NCBI GenBank assembly: GCA_028554795.2
Contig: CM068825.1
Span: forward strand, 94,809,451 to 94,873,450
Origin: Sinohyriopsis cumingii
Taxonomy: Eukaryota; Mollusca; Bivalvia; Unionida; Unionidae
Length of the DNA: 64,000 nucleotides
Direction: 5' to 3'
This document shows, in pieces, positions 8,457 to 20,833 of this stretch. The notes beneath the pieces are model-generated. The model did no database searches, was not told the DNA's origin, and saw only the letters and a program-made list of their open reading frames with translations. The translations under genes and the position numbers were made by a program. The first letter of the stretch is position 1; every line of letters begins with the position of its first letter.

Positions 8457-9119
8457 CTGGAGGTCACTGACTTTTCGGCGGTAAGAAAATGAGAACCGGT
8501 TAAACATCATGCTGCGCTCCCAAATTCTATCCGAATGATTATCATAGGTCCGTCCGGATCTGGTAAGACACAACTGCTACTTAACTTAATAATGAAGTGG
8601 ATGAAGTGGGATAAATTATATGTGATTGCGCCATCTACCGATGACCAGCGGTGCTATGATATACTTAGATATTTTAATGAAAGTGTAAAATCATTAAATG
8701 GCGATGGTGTTATCGAGTTTCTTACTGATATTAGTGAAGCACCGTCTGGAGATGATACTGATGGATCCATTAACAATTTAGTTGTGTACGATGATGTGAT
8801 GTTGGATAAACATGCAAATCCTGCATGGATATTTTCTCGAGGTAGACGTAAAAACACAGATGTAATTTATGTAACCCAACGATACACACAAATACCAAAA
8901 CTGATCAGAGATAACTGTAATATTTTAGTTGTGTTTAACGGAGTAGAGACACATACGTTGCGAAATATTCAAGAAAACTGGTTTGGCGGTGACATGGATA
9001 TAATTAAATTTAGAAACTTCTTTTCACAAGCGCAAGCTACTCCACACGGATTTATAACAATAAATCTGCATGATCCCAGAACAAGATATCATGTGGGTCT
9101 TGATAAAATTTTTGGATAA
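8457..9119 (+). pseudogene. A32/FtsK-like DNA packaging ATPase
   Basis: The P-loop GPSGSGKTQ lies at about 8547-8573, Walker B is LVVYDDVM (about 8780-8803), and a downstream Gln-Arg (VTQRYTQIPKLIRDNCNIL) fits the sensor/arginine region of Polinton and nucleocytoplasmic virus packaging ATPases. From the ATG at 8535 194 codons are open, but homology to the second copy starts earlier: codons from 8457 (CTG here, ATG at the matching place in the second copy at 60589) read VTDFSAVRK, then TGA at 8490-8492 and EPVKHHAALPNSIR. So the true start was probably 8457 and is mutated, with a premature stop; a shortened product from 8535 would still hold both Walker motifs. Its job is to pump DNA into the capsid. 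It is divergent from the zinc-ribbon gene. Confidence 0.85.
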
Positions 9120-10113
<994 letters not shown>

Positions 10114-10165
10114 CCTCTCTCTCTCTATTTCTCTCTCTCTGTCTCTCTCTCTCTCTGTCTCTCTC

Positions 10166-10205
<40 letters not shown>
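10114..10205. repeat. (CT)n microsatellite with TGTC interruptions
   Basis: About 90 bases of CT repeats broken by periodic CTGT units. It generates Ser/Leu repeat frames that are not genes. Confidence 0.9.
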
Positions 10206-10207
<2 letters not shown>

Positions 10208-10770
10208 AAAGATCTTCCTTAATGCTGTTTTCTTTCAGAACTTGGGCTTCCTAGCACTAAACCCTGTCTTTTCTTACAAGACAGCTACCTGGTCCCTTTC
10301 CCGTTTAACGAGGAAATCACTATTTTCTTTAGGTTTTTCCCGGATTCAAACTTCTCCTCTCATGAATTTTAAGACGCTTGCGTATGGATCCTTAGTGTAG
10401 TGTGCATCGCTTATGTCAAATAATAAAATCGCAAATGATAGCAAAGTATCACCCGATTGCTTGAAGGCACATGCCATTTACGCATGATAAGTTACTTATT
10501 GCAAACTGACCCATCTTGTATTGTATCCAGGTTAACTGTAAGTCGGTATCTCGCAAATAAAAAAAATCATTATTTTAAAATGCATTCAATTTTAGTGCAA
10601 ATGCTAATCTTTTAGCTAGCATGTGTTACAAAAGTATTATTAAAGCAAGTTATTGTTGTGTATAATATTTGTCCTGCAAACATCAATTATGATTACATAT
10701 GTCAAACAAATAGAAGCCCGGGTGATCAACACAACTAGCACGGAGCAATAAACGCATTGTTTAAACTTAC

Positions 10771-10826
10771 CGGCAGGATATCAAATACATAGGTTATTTT
10801 ATTACCTAGCAAACCAACCCCGGAAA
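10771..10826 (-). CDS. Candidate sixth exon of the secreted-protein gene
   Basis: On the minus strand an open 56-base segment lies between an AG (ACGTCAG before 10826) and a consensus donor GTAAGT at 10770-10765. It enters in the phase left by the exon ending at 13725 and would code SGVGLLGNKITYVFDILP. The phase and donor fit; the pyrimidine tract is weak and the peptide is not recognised. Transcript data would be decisive. Confidence 0.3.
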
Positions 10827-12845
10827 CTGACGTTGTTATCGTTTTAGTGTGCCGATTTTTTTCTTCTGAAGTCGGCCGAGAAAAGGAAGTCAAGTTTGGT
10901 TCCTTTGCATTCTTTAAGTGTGCGATTTCTTTCTTCTTCTTTTCTTAAATAAAGTCTGCCGACACAGGGAAGCCAGCATTGATTCTTTTTAATTGTATTA
11001 ACCGTAATTTTGAAAATAAATTGAAACATTGGAATAGTTTTGAAAGCGACACAATCTAGTGCGTCGTGCACGCATACCGATAAAAGGCTAAACAAAAAAT
11101 TAGTTTTCATTAGTTTGGTCTAAATATTCCCTATCCATAGTTTATAATGTTTTATTTTTCGACAGCAAGAAGTATGTACTTGGTCTTGTAAGGATAAATG
11201 TACGTCATGTCCGGCTGGCGTTCTCTCTAGGTGGGAAATCGTAAATAAGGGGAAGTAACAGCGTTGTTTACTTCTATTTCGAGTAATTAAATTATTATTT
11301 CTTCTTTACACTTAATAATTTTTTTTGCTCTTTTTGTGCGAGTATAACTACTTTTAATCATGTGATGTAATTCTGATATAAAAAGAAAATGTTGGAGTAT
11401 GGCCGGTGACCTTTAAATTAAATAATATCATTGAGCACTGTCTTTCACAATCGCACTAGCACAAAAATGTGACATACCTTGGACAGTTCATATTTAAATT
11501 TGGCAACGGAAAATAAAAATCTGCAATCTAGAAGATTTCTCATTTAAAGACAAAGATCAAATAACAAGAAATAACTTTATTATATTTTAAGTGTTTAATA
11601 TAGACCTTTTTGGAGAATTAATTTTCATTTTTTTCATTCCTATATCTTCACGTATAAAAACTATAACTAATACTTTTTACGTATGAAATTACAAGGTCTC
11701 CCTTCGTGCCATGTAATGGTTGATTTGTGCGTGCCAACAGAAATTATCACTTCAGCAATGATCTAATGCATTTCTACAATGGACTTGTTTTGTGGTCAGA
11801 TATCATCAAATAAAAGTTTACCAAATTGTCAAAAATGTAATTTATTGCTACATATTAGGTGACACCAGTCTTGCCGTTCCTTTACGTTGCTGACATATAA
11901 ATAATCCACCAGTGCATGAAAAGTGTGGACAGTCTTCCGAATAGGTGGTGGGATGGTATGCTGAAGAGTGACTTTAATTTTCTAAGCTTCGATGCAAAAT
12001 TGTGTCCTTATAATTAAAGAAAACGTCCTTTTCCTTCATAAATAACAGATAAATGTCATCTTTTGGTACAAAAATCTTTATATTTTAAGTCACGTCTGTA
12101 AATTAACACAGTTTTGTTTTGTTTTCTTTAGTACACGATTAGATATATTCCGTATTAACGTAAGAACAAATATTTCTAACAACCCTATAACGATTTATTA
12201 ATGTCAGAATTTTTAACTTACGTAAATGAACGAACAGAGTGTTTACCCACCAATAGCGTATTGACAATCTAATCGAATATTTTAACAATTTGGGCAATTT
12301 CATAATACATTTTTAAAAGCTAATTTATCGACTTTAAAATTCATTTTCAATAAACAAACAACACCCGCTTAATTTTTGCAAATAAATTATAGTAAAGCGT
12401 GTTAGAAAATACATCAGAACAATTATGTAAACGATGAATTCCTAGCTGTAATAGAAGTGCTTGTATGTACCTTACTACAATCCGTTGAAACAAATTGAAA
12501 TAGCATTTTTCCTCCACGTTCAATTCACGATAGGTTTACTCAAATATAATTGCCTATGGTGAACGGGTATTATATTCTGCAGATAAATTTCAAAACATAA
12601 CACTTCAATATATTCAGGAAATATTTTTCTTTGTTTGCACATTAATATGCAGTCCTGGCATACAAATTATTTATTCCAGAAAGGTATCCTAATTATAGTT
12701 TGTTATTATAATATAAATCCAGCACACTAAAATGTGAAAACTGAAGTTCTAAAGCAAATCTGTCAAACGACTGTCGGCTCAACTCGTTTAACTGAAACAC
12801 ATAACTTTTACCATTTGTTAGCATTTCAATCAAAACCATTGCTGA

Positions 12846-12852
<7 letters not shown>
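10827..12852. other. Non-coding DNA, probably intron
   Basis: AT-rich sequence without a supported gene or recognised mobile element. It is intronic only if the candidate exon at 10771-10826 is real. Confidence 0.4.

Positions 12853-12935
<83 letters not shown>
12853..12935. repeat. (TA)n microsatellite
   Basis: About 41 TA units. Flanking frames with Ile-Tyr runs are artefacts of it. Confidence 0.95.
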
Positions 12936-12940
<5 letters not shown>

Positions 12941-13724
12941 TGACATCCTTTATACAAAAATATTGTAAGATTTTGTGCATATTCAATCCCATCTTGGGAA
13001 AATTATGAAAATAATTTGTAAAAAATGCACCTAGTATGTTTAAGATTGTCGCTAAACTTTGTAAGAGTTTTTTTTTAAAAAAAAGTACTGAATCCTTTAT
13101 AAGAAATCACCGAAAGTAAGAAATATTGTGAATCTGAATTTAGTAGTAGCTATTTCATACTGGGTTTAAAATTCCTAATACATTAACACAATACCTATAA
13201 AATATCATTTCATCAAAAACAATAGGATGTACGTCTGATTGTAATAAATGATCGAAGTTTAATTTCTCTCACCATTTAAAATATTCATAGCAACGTGCAT
13301 TCTAATGATTTACTTTTTATTTATTTATTTATTTATTTATACTAAAAGCTTCTTTTTCTTGGGTCGTTTCGTTGTCAGAGACATCACATCTGTCTTCACA
13401 TTATCTCGCTTTATATTGTATTTATTTCGTCCTCATTTGATGTTTAATCATTATTTACATTAGATAGTTTTGCCAAGCTTTCTGCTTTGGATAAATTGAA
13501 GTAGTGTCAGAAAGATTCATTGTTGCCTATTAAAATTACATATAGCTAAGCCGTTTTAATTTGTAACTGTGTTGCTATACATTCAACTCTGGAATCCAAA
13601 ACAAATACACTAACACACACCCACCCATCTATCCACTTCAGCAAGCACGCACTAAAATCATTTTTAATCGTTTTTGAATACCCAGAAATGTAACTAAAGC
13701 AAAAGAACCATGTTATTATCTCAC
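12936..13724. other. Non-coding DNA with (TTTA)n
   Basis: Contains a short (TTTA)n run at 13315-13340. Nothing else is recognised. Confidence 0.5.
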
Positions 13725-13906
13725 TTGCATCTATCGTTGCACGGATGCCATAGTTTCTGTTCTGATATGCCGAAGCTGAAGACCAATCCAGGTTCATGCC
13801 AGGAGTCAAAGCGGTTGGAGCGAGGCGAAGGTCAGTGTATTTGATGTTGTCTGCTTCAGGGCCAGTGCCTGCTGTATATGCTACCATTTCATGATTGGAT
13901 GTATAC
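13725..13906 (-). CDS. Secreted protein gene, exon 5
   Basis: An exon of 182 bases with acceptor TTTCTGTTCTATATTTAAG and donor GTGAGA (13724-13719). It begins with the last base of a split Trp codon from exon 4 and codes Y-T-S-N-H-E-M-V-A-Y-T-A-G, then DLRLAPTALTPGMNLDWSSA and NRNYGIRATIDA, leaving phase 1. Alternating hydrophobic residues and DWSS/NR.YGI suggest the C-terminal strands of a beta-sandwich domain begun in exons 3 and 4. All four preceding junctions agree in phase, which strongly supports the model. Continuation lies at lower coordinates. Confidence 0.75.
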
Positions 13907-15141
13907 CTTAAATATAGAACAGAAAAGTATATCTGAATTTATATTTCGTTATGATTAATACGTCTATTCTCCGTAAGGACTGCGTAAGAATCATAGCGTG
14001 TTAGTTTTGTCCATACAGATGTCCTGCTTAGTGTTGGATTTGTGCCAGTTTCTCATGTATTCTTGATCTCTTTCTGCGTAACGGAATATGTCTCTCACGC
14101 TTTACAGTTTTTATGGAAATACCATAGTGTTGATGAGGGAGATTATGGGTTATGAATTCAATGACAAGAAGGCTAGGAACGAAATTTCATCACTATAACG
14201 TTATCTCTTGTTTGGCGAAGATTTCGGGGAACCACTTGAGATATTTGGTTGAAAGACACAAAAGTTAACTGGTAAAGTTTCAAGAGATTGGCAGATGTTT
14301 GGTATCACTGCGAAATTCAAAGAGAAATTACTGCTGTTATCATCACTTACCATTGAAAATTGACCAAAGTTCAAGAGACTGTTAAACTGGATATGCTTAT
14401 ACGACATTTTGAAGGCGATAGGAAATGAAATTAAGACAGATTGTTTTTAAAAAATCCTGATTTAAAGTCCTTATAATACGACGTCTTGGTACCCAAACCG
14501 GGCAGATTACCGAATCCGACCCCTTGAAGTTCTGAAGCATGATTAATTGCATTTAAAATTTTATTGTTCTTGGTAGTGCACTTTCCATATTCCTACATAT
14601 TTTGCATATAAATTCTTTATAGATCGTCACATTAGGTCGTTTGCAAATAAAACTTTATCCTTTTTTGTCATGTACATAATGATCAAAATACTCAGATCTC
14701 TTATTTATCGAATCATGTTTTGAATACCACTTAAAACGGAGGTTATACGGTAAAATTGTTTTTGTTAGAACTCAAAATATAAATTGATTGGTGTAAAATA
14801 GAGAACATTTCATGAATATTTAGTATTTTCATGATTGTTTCAAACGCGATGTAAGTAATTACCTTCATTTATATTAATAACATTAATTATATGCTTCACC
14901 AAACCCATCCAGCGCCACCTGCCTCCCGTTTACGTTCAACTCAGTATAATTAACTGAAATTCATGAGAAAATTAAACAGTAAAAAACTATCGTTTTATTA
15001 TTTTATCCCTCTCTCTCAACAATCATGAATGTTTATACGGTAACTACATATGTGCATATAATGTTTGAATATTACTCTTTCAAGAATTGCATGCGACGTA
15101 CGATGACTCTGAAATTGTAATTGATATTCGAGCATATGTAG
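13907..15141. other. Intron 4 (distal part), nothing recognised
   Basis: No gene, repeat family or RNA was recognised. This part of the intron ends at the microsatellite at 15142. Confidence 0.5.
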
Positions 15142-15164
15142 ATCTCTCTCTCTCTCTCTCTCTC

Positions 15165-15233
<69 letters not shown>

Positions 15234-15238
15234 TATAT
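15142..15238. repeat. Compound (CT)n-(TA)n microsatellite
   Basis: About 12 CT units, then about 35 TA units to 15238. Confidence 0.95.
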
Positions 15239-15267
15239 AACCTAAAATCACCTACTGAAATATAGAG

Positions 15268-15960
15268 AGAAGGAAAAAGTTGATGCCATTTATTATCCTG
15301 ACCTATCATCCAGACAACCACAAAGTAGGTAAATTCATCGGGGAAACACTGGCCATCGTGTAATCGTTTGACACACTAGTCTTAATCTTCACTAACAACC
15401 CCGTAGTAGCCTCCAGGAGACCAATAAAACCTCAAGGACATCCTAGTCAGGTCGAAGCTAACACCAATAACTAATCGAGACCACCCTATTAACTCTGGCC
15501 CCCTGTGGCCATAAAAGGTGTGAAACCTGTCAATATATGATACAGACCAGCACATATTTTAGCACAGCGACTAGCGAAAAACTAAACATATATGGTCCAA
15601 ATAACACGTGCAAAAACAGAGAATGTCATTTATCTCATCACATGTAAGTTCTGTAGCCTTCCGTATGTCGGAGAAACTTAAAAGCCACACAAAAGGATCA
15701 ATCTTATCAGAGCTGATTGGATGATAAAGAAGCTATACTGACGTTCAGTAGCAGAACACTTCTCCTGCGGCCACACTTTCAGTGATATAACACTGCAATT
15801 GCTCACAACCCCAAGTGGAGTGCCGAAACCAGAAAAGAAAATGAACCTTACAGGGTACGCCGCCTTAGAACAATAGAAATCAAGCGGTTTAAACCAAGAA
15901 GACTAGAACAAGACAGCCACGCACGAATAACATCACCTTTTGCAGCTGGCACATTTCTTT
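15268..15960 (+). mobile_element. Penelope-like retroelement, 3' end with GIY-YIG remnant
   Basis: Discontinuous frames on the plus strand show the end of a Penelope reverse transcriptase (PVVASRRPINLKDILVRSKL near 15400-15460) followed by the endonuclease segment NVIYLITCKFCSLPYVGET (about 15624-15681). Here VIY...YVG stands for GIY-YIG with the CxxC of the Penelope linker. Later pieces keep AEHFS and H-S-like residues out of frame. Stops and shifts occur throughout. It lies in intron 4 of the secreted-protein gene, in antisense orientation. Family assignment rests on motifs only. Confidence 0.65.
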
Positions 15961-16598
15961 TAAATAAATCTCTAAATATGCGTAGCAGTCACACAGTAGC
16001 CAATAATTATTACCATAGCAATTAAATATTTGGGATATAATTTGCGCTTACATAAATTTACCTAAAATAGCAGATGGTGATAGGGCATATTGATTTCTAG
16101 GTCAATATAAAACATTTTTCAGCATCCGCATCTATTATGATGTAAACTAGTTGAAACAAAAAAGCTTTTATTCCTGTAGAAATAGTCATGTAAAGTTTTG
16201 TAATCTCAACGATTTTTTTGAGAGTTTTCCTTTGTTTTGCCACTTTTTTTTATTTGCCTTTGAAAAAGTCTCATTTAGAGTCGAAAGTGCTCAGGTGAGT
16301 TAGAAACTAGATTTTTTTACTGTTTGTTGTCAGTTTATTGTATTTATCTTACTCAACACGTAATCCTTGCTGGATCCAGTGCACTTGACAGGGCTGTTAT
16401 TCGGCATATGGTTTCTATTCTTAAAATATAGATACGTATGTATGTATGTATGTATGTATGTATGTGTGTGTTTGTGTGTGTGTATTTATGTGTGTGTGTT
16501 TGTGTGTGCGTGTGTCAAATTTTGCCTGGTAAACATTTTGTTTTGCTGTTGTTGTTATTATTAATGTTGCTGTTTTTCTTCATTTCATTTTCACTCAC
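15961..16598. other. Intron 4 (proximal part)
   Basis: Contains a (TATG)n-(TG)n microsatellite at 16436-16516. No other feature is recognised. Confidence 0.5.
16436..16516. repeat. (TATG)n / (TG)n microsatellite
   Basis: Seven TATG units followed by TG-rich sequence with TTTG and TTTATG interruptions. Confidence 0.9.
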
Positions 16599-16677
16599 CA
16601 TCCGATGTAATCGCCGGGATAAACCGTCATCTGGGCACCACTTGGAACATTAAGTGTAATTAACATATCTGTAACAG
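16599..16677 (-). CDS. Secreted protein gene, exon 4
   Basis: An exon of 79 bases after the acceptor CGTCTTTTTTCAG, with donor GTGAGT at 16598-16593. It completes a split Ser codon and codes VTDMLITLNVPSGAQMTVYP then GDYIG, leaving two bases of a Trp codon completed by exon 5. The V-P-S-G...V.PGDYIGW pattern resembles a beta-sandwich strand pair and turn. No known domain name can be assigned with confidence. Confidence 0.75.
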
Positions 16678-17372
16678 CTGAAAAAAGACGATAAAGATAC
16701 ACATTTTAACGCCTCCATGATTTAAGTTTGTACACTGCCTTTTGATTTCCATTATTCATGGGTCAAGAATAAAAGTAAAGTGAGTGGAGCAGAAATAGCA
16801 ACCGAAGAAAAGAATGAGGAGGAAAGAAAGAAAGACAAGAGAAAGACTGTAGACAAAGAAAACTATACTAGTAGGCCTAATGGCCATGTTGATATCATGC
16901 AATAACGAAAACAACGACACAGTGTATTAAGAGCAGTGGTAATGGTAGGGACCAGAAATAAAGGATAAGAATCGATTCCAGCAAAGCAACTCAGATCAAA
17001 TGTAAATTTCACTAAGGACAATTATTCAATAATTTTTAAGGAAATTTGATAAATATGGGTGCAATTTGAACAAATAAATGTTTTCTCCATACTGATATTT
17101 GTATTGTGTAATATCAAGTACAAAGAACCTTTCTAATAAATTTGTCTCTTCTGAATTCTTGAAATTGCATCTTTTGTTTTGCTTTCATTCGTTGTTAACT
17201 TTGTTACTCGAAAAAAGTGCCAGAGAACGTACAGACTATACAGTGCACAAAGGTTGCAAGTATTTTTGTGATCCCAACCTTGAAGATTATTTGTTCGTCT
17301 TGTTTTTTGTTGTCGATTTTTTTATTTCTCCCATGTAAAGACAGTAAAATAAAACATTATTGAACTACATAC
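16678..17372. other. Intron 3
   Basis: Nothing recognised beyond short A/G-rich tracts near 16800-16850. Confidence 0.5.
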
Positions 17373-17540
17373 ATGCCACAAATTCATTGGAACCAGCAAG
17401 TTTGTAGGCAGTTCCGGAAGTTGACCTCCACACCTCGAACAACATTGTCCCTGTGTTTTGCTTAATAAAAGCTTGCCATTGCGTAAGGATTCCGCAACAT
17501 GGGAACTGATATACCGAATCTGCTGCTAGATAGGCAAAAC
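17373..17540 (-). CDS. Secreted protein gene, exon 3
   Basis: An exon of 168 bases between the acceptor TCTTGCAG and donor GTATGT. It codes GFAYLAADSVYQFPCCGILT, QWQAFIKQNTGTMLFEVWRS and TSGTAYKLAGSNEFVA. The paired cysteines (PCCG), the aromatic W-Q-A-F and the F.VWR...Y.L.G.N pattern are what one would expect from a secreted beta-sandwich lectin-like or coagulation-factor-like module. Phase is 1 at both ends, so the exon is a symmetrical, shuffle-ready unit together with exon 2. Confidence 0.8.
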
Positions 17541-18079
17541 CTGCAAGATCAAACCAAAATTATGACTAAAATTATTGACTTCCAAGTTTTATTTTATCGT
17601 ATTGCAATTTTGGAAAGAAAAAACAATCAATTTAATCACAATATTTATCAAAGGTCACGACCTAAGGTAACATTCACATGTTTCTCAGATAGAATCAGAT
17701 TTTGTTAGAGGAATTATTTCCAAATCTGTGGAATTCGTCCACCTCTCTCTCTCTCTCTCTATGTGTGTACGACTCCACAATTTATACTGAATTTCCGCAG
17801 CTGTGGTGTGGATTGAATCCTTTCCCTTCGTAAAAGGAACTGATTTTTGATTGATTTTCAATAATGATACTAACATTGTTTGGGTTTAATTCCTAAATGA
17901 TATTTAATACTTACATCCTTATTATAAAGTATGATGCATATTTATTGTCCTTCAGTTTGCATTCGATTGTTGTTTCATGAGACAAAAAACAAATACAAGC
18001 CTTTTATTTTCTGCAAGATAATTTGCACCATATTTATGGAATCTATACAACAATGGAAAAAAAGACTACAATTGCCAAC
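17541..18079. other. Intron 2
   Basis: Includes a (TC)9 tract at 17743-17760. The rest is unremarkable. Confidence 0.5.
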
Positions 18080-18151
18080 CTATAGTATCATCAATGGACG
18101 AGTTGTACATGTACGGCTGGTTTTGTCCTATGAAGTCCACAGCGGTACATT
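18080..18151 (-). CDS. Secreted protein gene, exon 2
   Basis: An exon of 72 bases with acceptor TTTACTTTCAG and donor GTTGGC (18079-18074, non-consensus after GT). It completes the Lys codon split in exon 1 and codes [23 protein letters not shown], then one base of a Gly codon completed by exon 3. N-S-S is a potential N-glycosylation site, consistent with secretion. Support comes from the phase match on both sides. Confidence 0.7.
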
Positions 18152-18175
18152 CTGAAAGTAAATAAAAATACACAC

Positions 18176-18308
<133 letters not shown>

Positions 18309-18324
18309 TGTGGAATCATTTACG

Positions 18325-18570
18325 GCTGTGCTCAGATTCAATTTTAAAGGAATCATTTATTTACATTATTGGAATTACAAACATGCAAAGAGTTCATTGA
18401 TTTCTTGGATACAAACACTGCTTTGCGATTATTGTTAATTCATGCAAAGACGTTCCAGATTATATCATTGTGATACATCAAGAATGTCGGTAGTTCAGCA
18501 CATTCATGACTATTGATACATCAGCACATTCAATATTATTGGAATTCATTCAGAACATTTTATGATTAGT
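18325..18570 (+). repeat. Unclassified interspersed repeat, copy 1
   Basis: Shares with copies at about 26110, 54110 and 56530 the words GGAATTACAAA, TTCATTGATTT, GATTATTGT.AATTCAT, TATATCATTGTGATACATCA, TTCAGCACATTCA and ATTGATACATCAGCACATTC. No coding capacity, no tRNA-like head and no terminal inverted repeat were seen. Confidence 0.65.
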
Positions 18571-20760
18571 AAAATGTTCCATATAGTACCACAAAGCTAC
18601 AAATTTTCTATATTCTAAGTTTTTCGTCAAGGAATTAAGGAAGATATCTGAATACAACATCGCAAGTTTGTCTATGGTAATGATACCCATTTTAAAGTGA
18701 TTCATTAATTCACAAAAGGTTACTTTAAAGAGCAGGCACTCAAAATCATCGAAATGAACATATTATATGTTGTCAAAGACTCTTCTTTGAGATCCTACTC
18801 TTGATCGTCCTAAAGCACATCGACGTTATATGTTTATACATTGGTTTAATTGATCGATGCATGTTAGAAAATTCGTTTTCAATCCATGGAGACAAAAAAA
18901 TAAATGGAATTAGCACCAAAAGATATGTCGATTCAAATCAAAGACGTATTTAATTACCGTAATTTGAGTTCTGTAATGTTTACATTTATGACTGACATTA
19001 AAAGTGCTGATCAATTTGCCTCCTTCTTACAATTATGAAATGTCATTGTTATAAAATATTTTTTGAGAAATGCCACAGCTACTTGGACAAGGTTTTGCTT
19101 TTCCAAAGCCAGGTGTGCTAAAGGGGCCTATAACAGTCGCTGTCCGACCCAGAAAAGGCAACACAACCCCCTGAAAATGATTTAAAATAGATAACAATCT
19201 ATGAGATTTTGATTTTGCAAAATATTTAAGTAAGGAAACACTGCTTCCCAAACAAACAATATTGATAAAAATATAGATGGTCACATGGCTGATATATAAT
19301 AAAGGATAGTTCTCCGTTGTACTAAAAATACATTCTATAAAAAGTGTGCATAGCATTTATTCCTAAAGGTCAATATATGCTCTGCATAAATAAGGCTCAA
19401 ATCACAAAAGTCTTTAAATTTTGGCACTTCATTTTCACAATTTCCAGGAAGATTTTCTTTACCAAAAATTGTGAGTAAAATATGCAGTGGCTTGGTGAAA
19501 TAGTGATAATGCAAAGTTTGCATAAATCAAACAATTCAATAAATAAAGGTGAATTACACGATTGGGTGCTCAAACGCTCTGCGTTATAAGGAGTCGTGAT
19601 CACACTTTGTGGAACAGTTCATTAGTTTTTCATTCAAGCATACTTACTTCCATTATTCAGATAAGTACATTGACATGTATGTCGATTTTCCACGGCAAAA
19701 TACCGCAACGGAATTTTGTTGTTGTTTTAAATATGCAAAATCAGCTTGGGTTTCTGATTAGTGTTTCAAATAATGACAACATTAAACAATTCATGTTCAA
19801 CTAAGATGCAGTTATTCAACTCACTATAGCCAACGGTAATAAGAGCGAGGACATCAAAAAGTCGCATGCGATGAATAAGTACAGCTGTTTAGAATGCGTA
19901 TGATAAATAAATGTGGAAACCATAATTCATGAAATAGGTACCAAACATAAGACACGCGGCTCAGTAAACGTTATGTACACTATTAATATGAATTTGTGAC
20001 ATACTAATATCTATTCGAAAGAGACTGTATTGATTTCTTGCCTTGTGGACACAACTATGTCATATAGCTTATTGTAAAACTGAATATCAATCTTTCACTT
20101 TTTGCCCAGTTTATATTCGTCGGCCCGTCTTCTCCTTATTTCATCTCTCTGCATTTGACGTTATCATATCGGAATAGCCTCAACTTTGACAGTAAATAAT
20201 ATTGAAAATATCTCAATATTCGATCAAATTTGTGCTTCTTTTTTATAAAATGTATTCAAGAGCAAGCTATTTTCGTGACAAACTAAGTTTCAAAACTATA
20301 GTGGGACAGTACGACAACGTATATAGCCTCCAAATGTTAGCTTTTGCTTACGAAATTAAGCCAGTTTTTCACTTTGATTTCCTTTATTTTAACATAACAG
20401 AAACCCCGCACTTTAGACCAAACGAAAAGTTATACTTCAAAAGAACCAGGGAAAAAAAGATGAAAAATTCAGATGAGTTGAAAGTTAAACTTCTCTAAAC
20501 GTACTAGAGCTGCTTTTTTCTCAACTTTTGGAATTTATTGTTTCGAACTGACATTTATTGGTTATAAAAAGCAAACAATCGTGTATGAAATACTACAGTT
20601 GATACTTGGCAGATTCATTTAAACTATAAAATAACTCGAGTGAAAAACCGACAGATTTTTCCAAACTATGATGTGGTCATATACTATCAATGAATGAACG
20701 TTGGCCAAGTTTGATGGCTTTTTTTAAAGGAGGTAAAACAAACATATTCACATTACTTAC
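18571..20760. other. Intron 1
   Basis: AT-rich with no supported gene. A minus-strand block after an AG at about 19170 (GCVAFSGSDSDCYRPL) enters in the right phase from exon 1 but stops after 17 codons. It is treated as unproven. Confidence 0.45.
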
Positions 20761-20833
20761 TTTTAACAGCAGCTTCACTATTTAAAATTGGAATAATCAA
20801 TAAAATCCATACGTCTGCCTGTATTCCATTCAT
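20761..20833 (-). CDS. Secreted protein gene, exon 1 with signal peptide
   Basis: The start codon at 20833-20831 opens a 24-codon segment MNGIQADVWILLIIPILNSE, A-A-V-K, then one base before a perfect donor GTAAGT (20760-20755). The hydrophobic WILLIIPIL core followed by small residues (NSEAA) is a typical signal peptide, so the product is secreted or lumenal. Joined to exons 2-5 (18151-18080, 17540-17373, 16677-16599, 13906-13725) every junction keeps phase. The gene is therefore at least 7.1 kb long. I do not recognise the family; it looks like a lineage-specific mollusc secreted protein. Promoter elements were not identified. Confidence 0.75.

Noticed and set aside
1024-8492. Alternative genetic code or selenocysteine explaining in-frame TGA codons
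   Set aside because: TAA, TAG and TGA all interrupt genes, together with frameshifts and lost catalytic residues. This is decay, not recoding.
19070-19172. Alternative exon of the secreted protein gene
   Set aside because: Phase fits exon 1, but it stops after 17 codons, and exon 1 to exon 2 already join well. No evidence for use.
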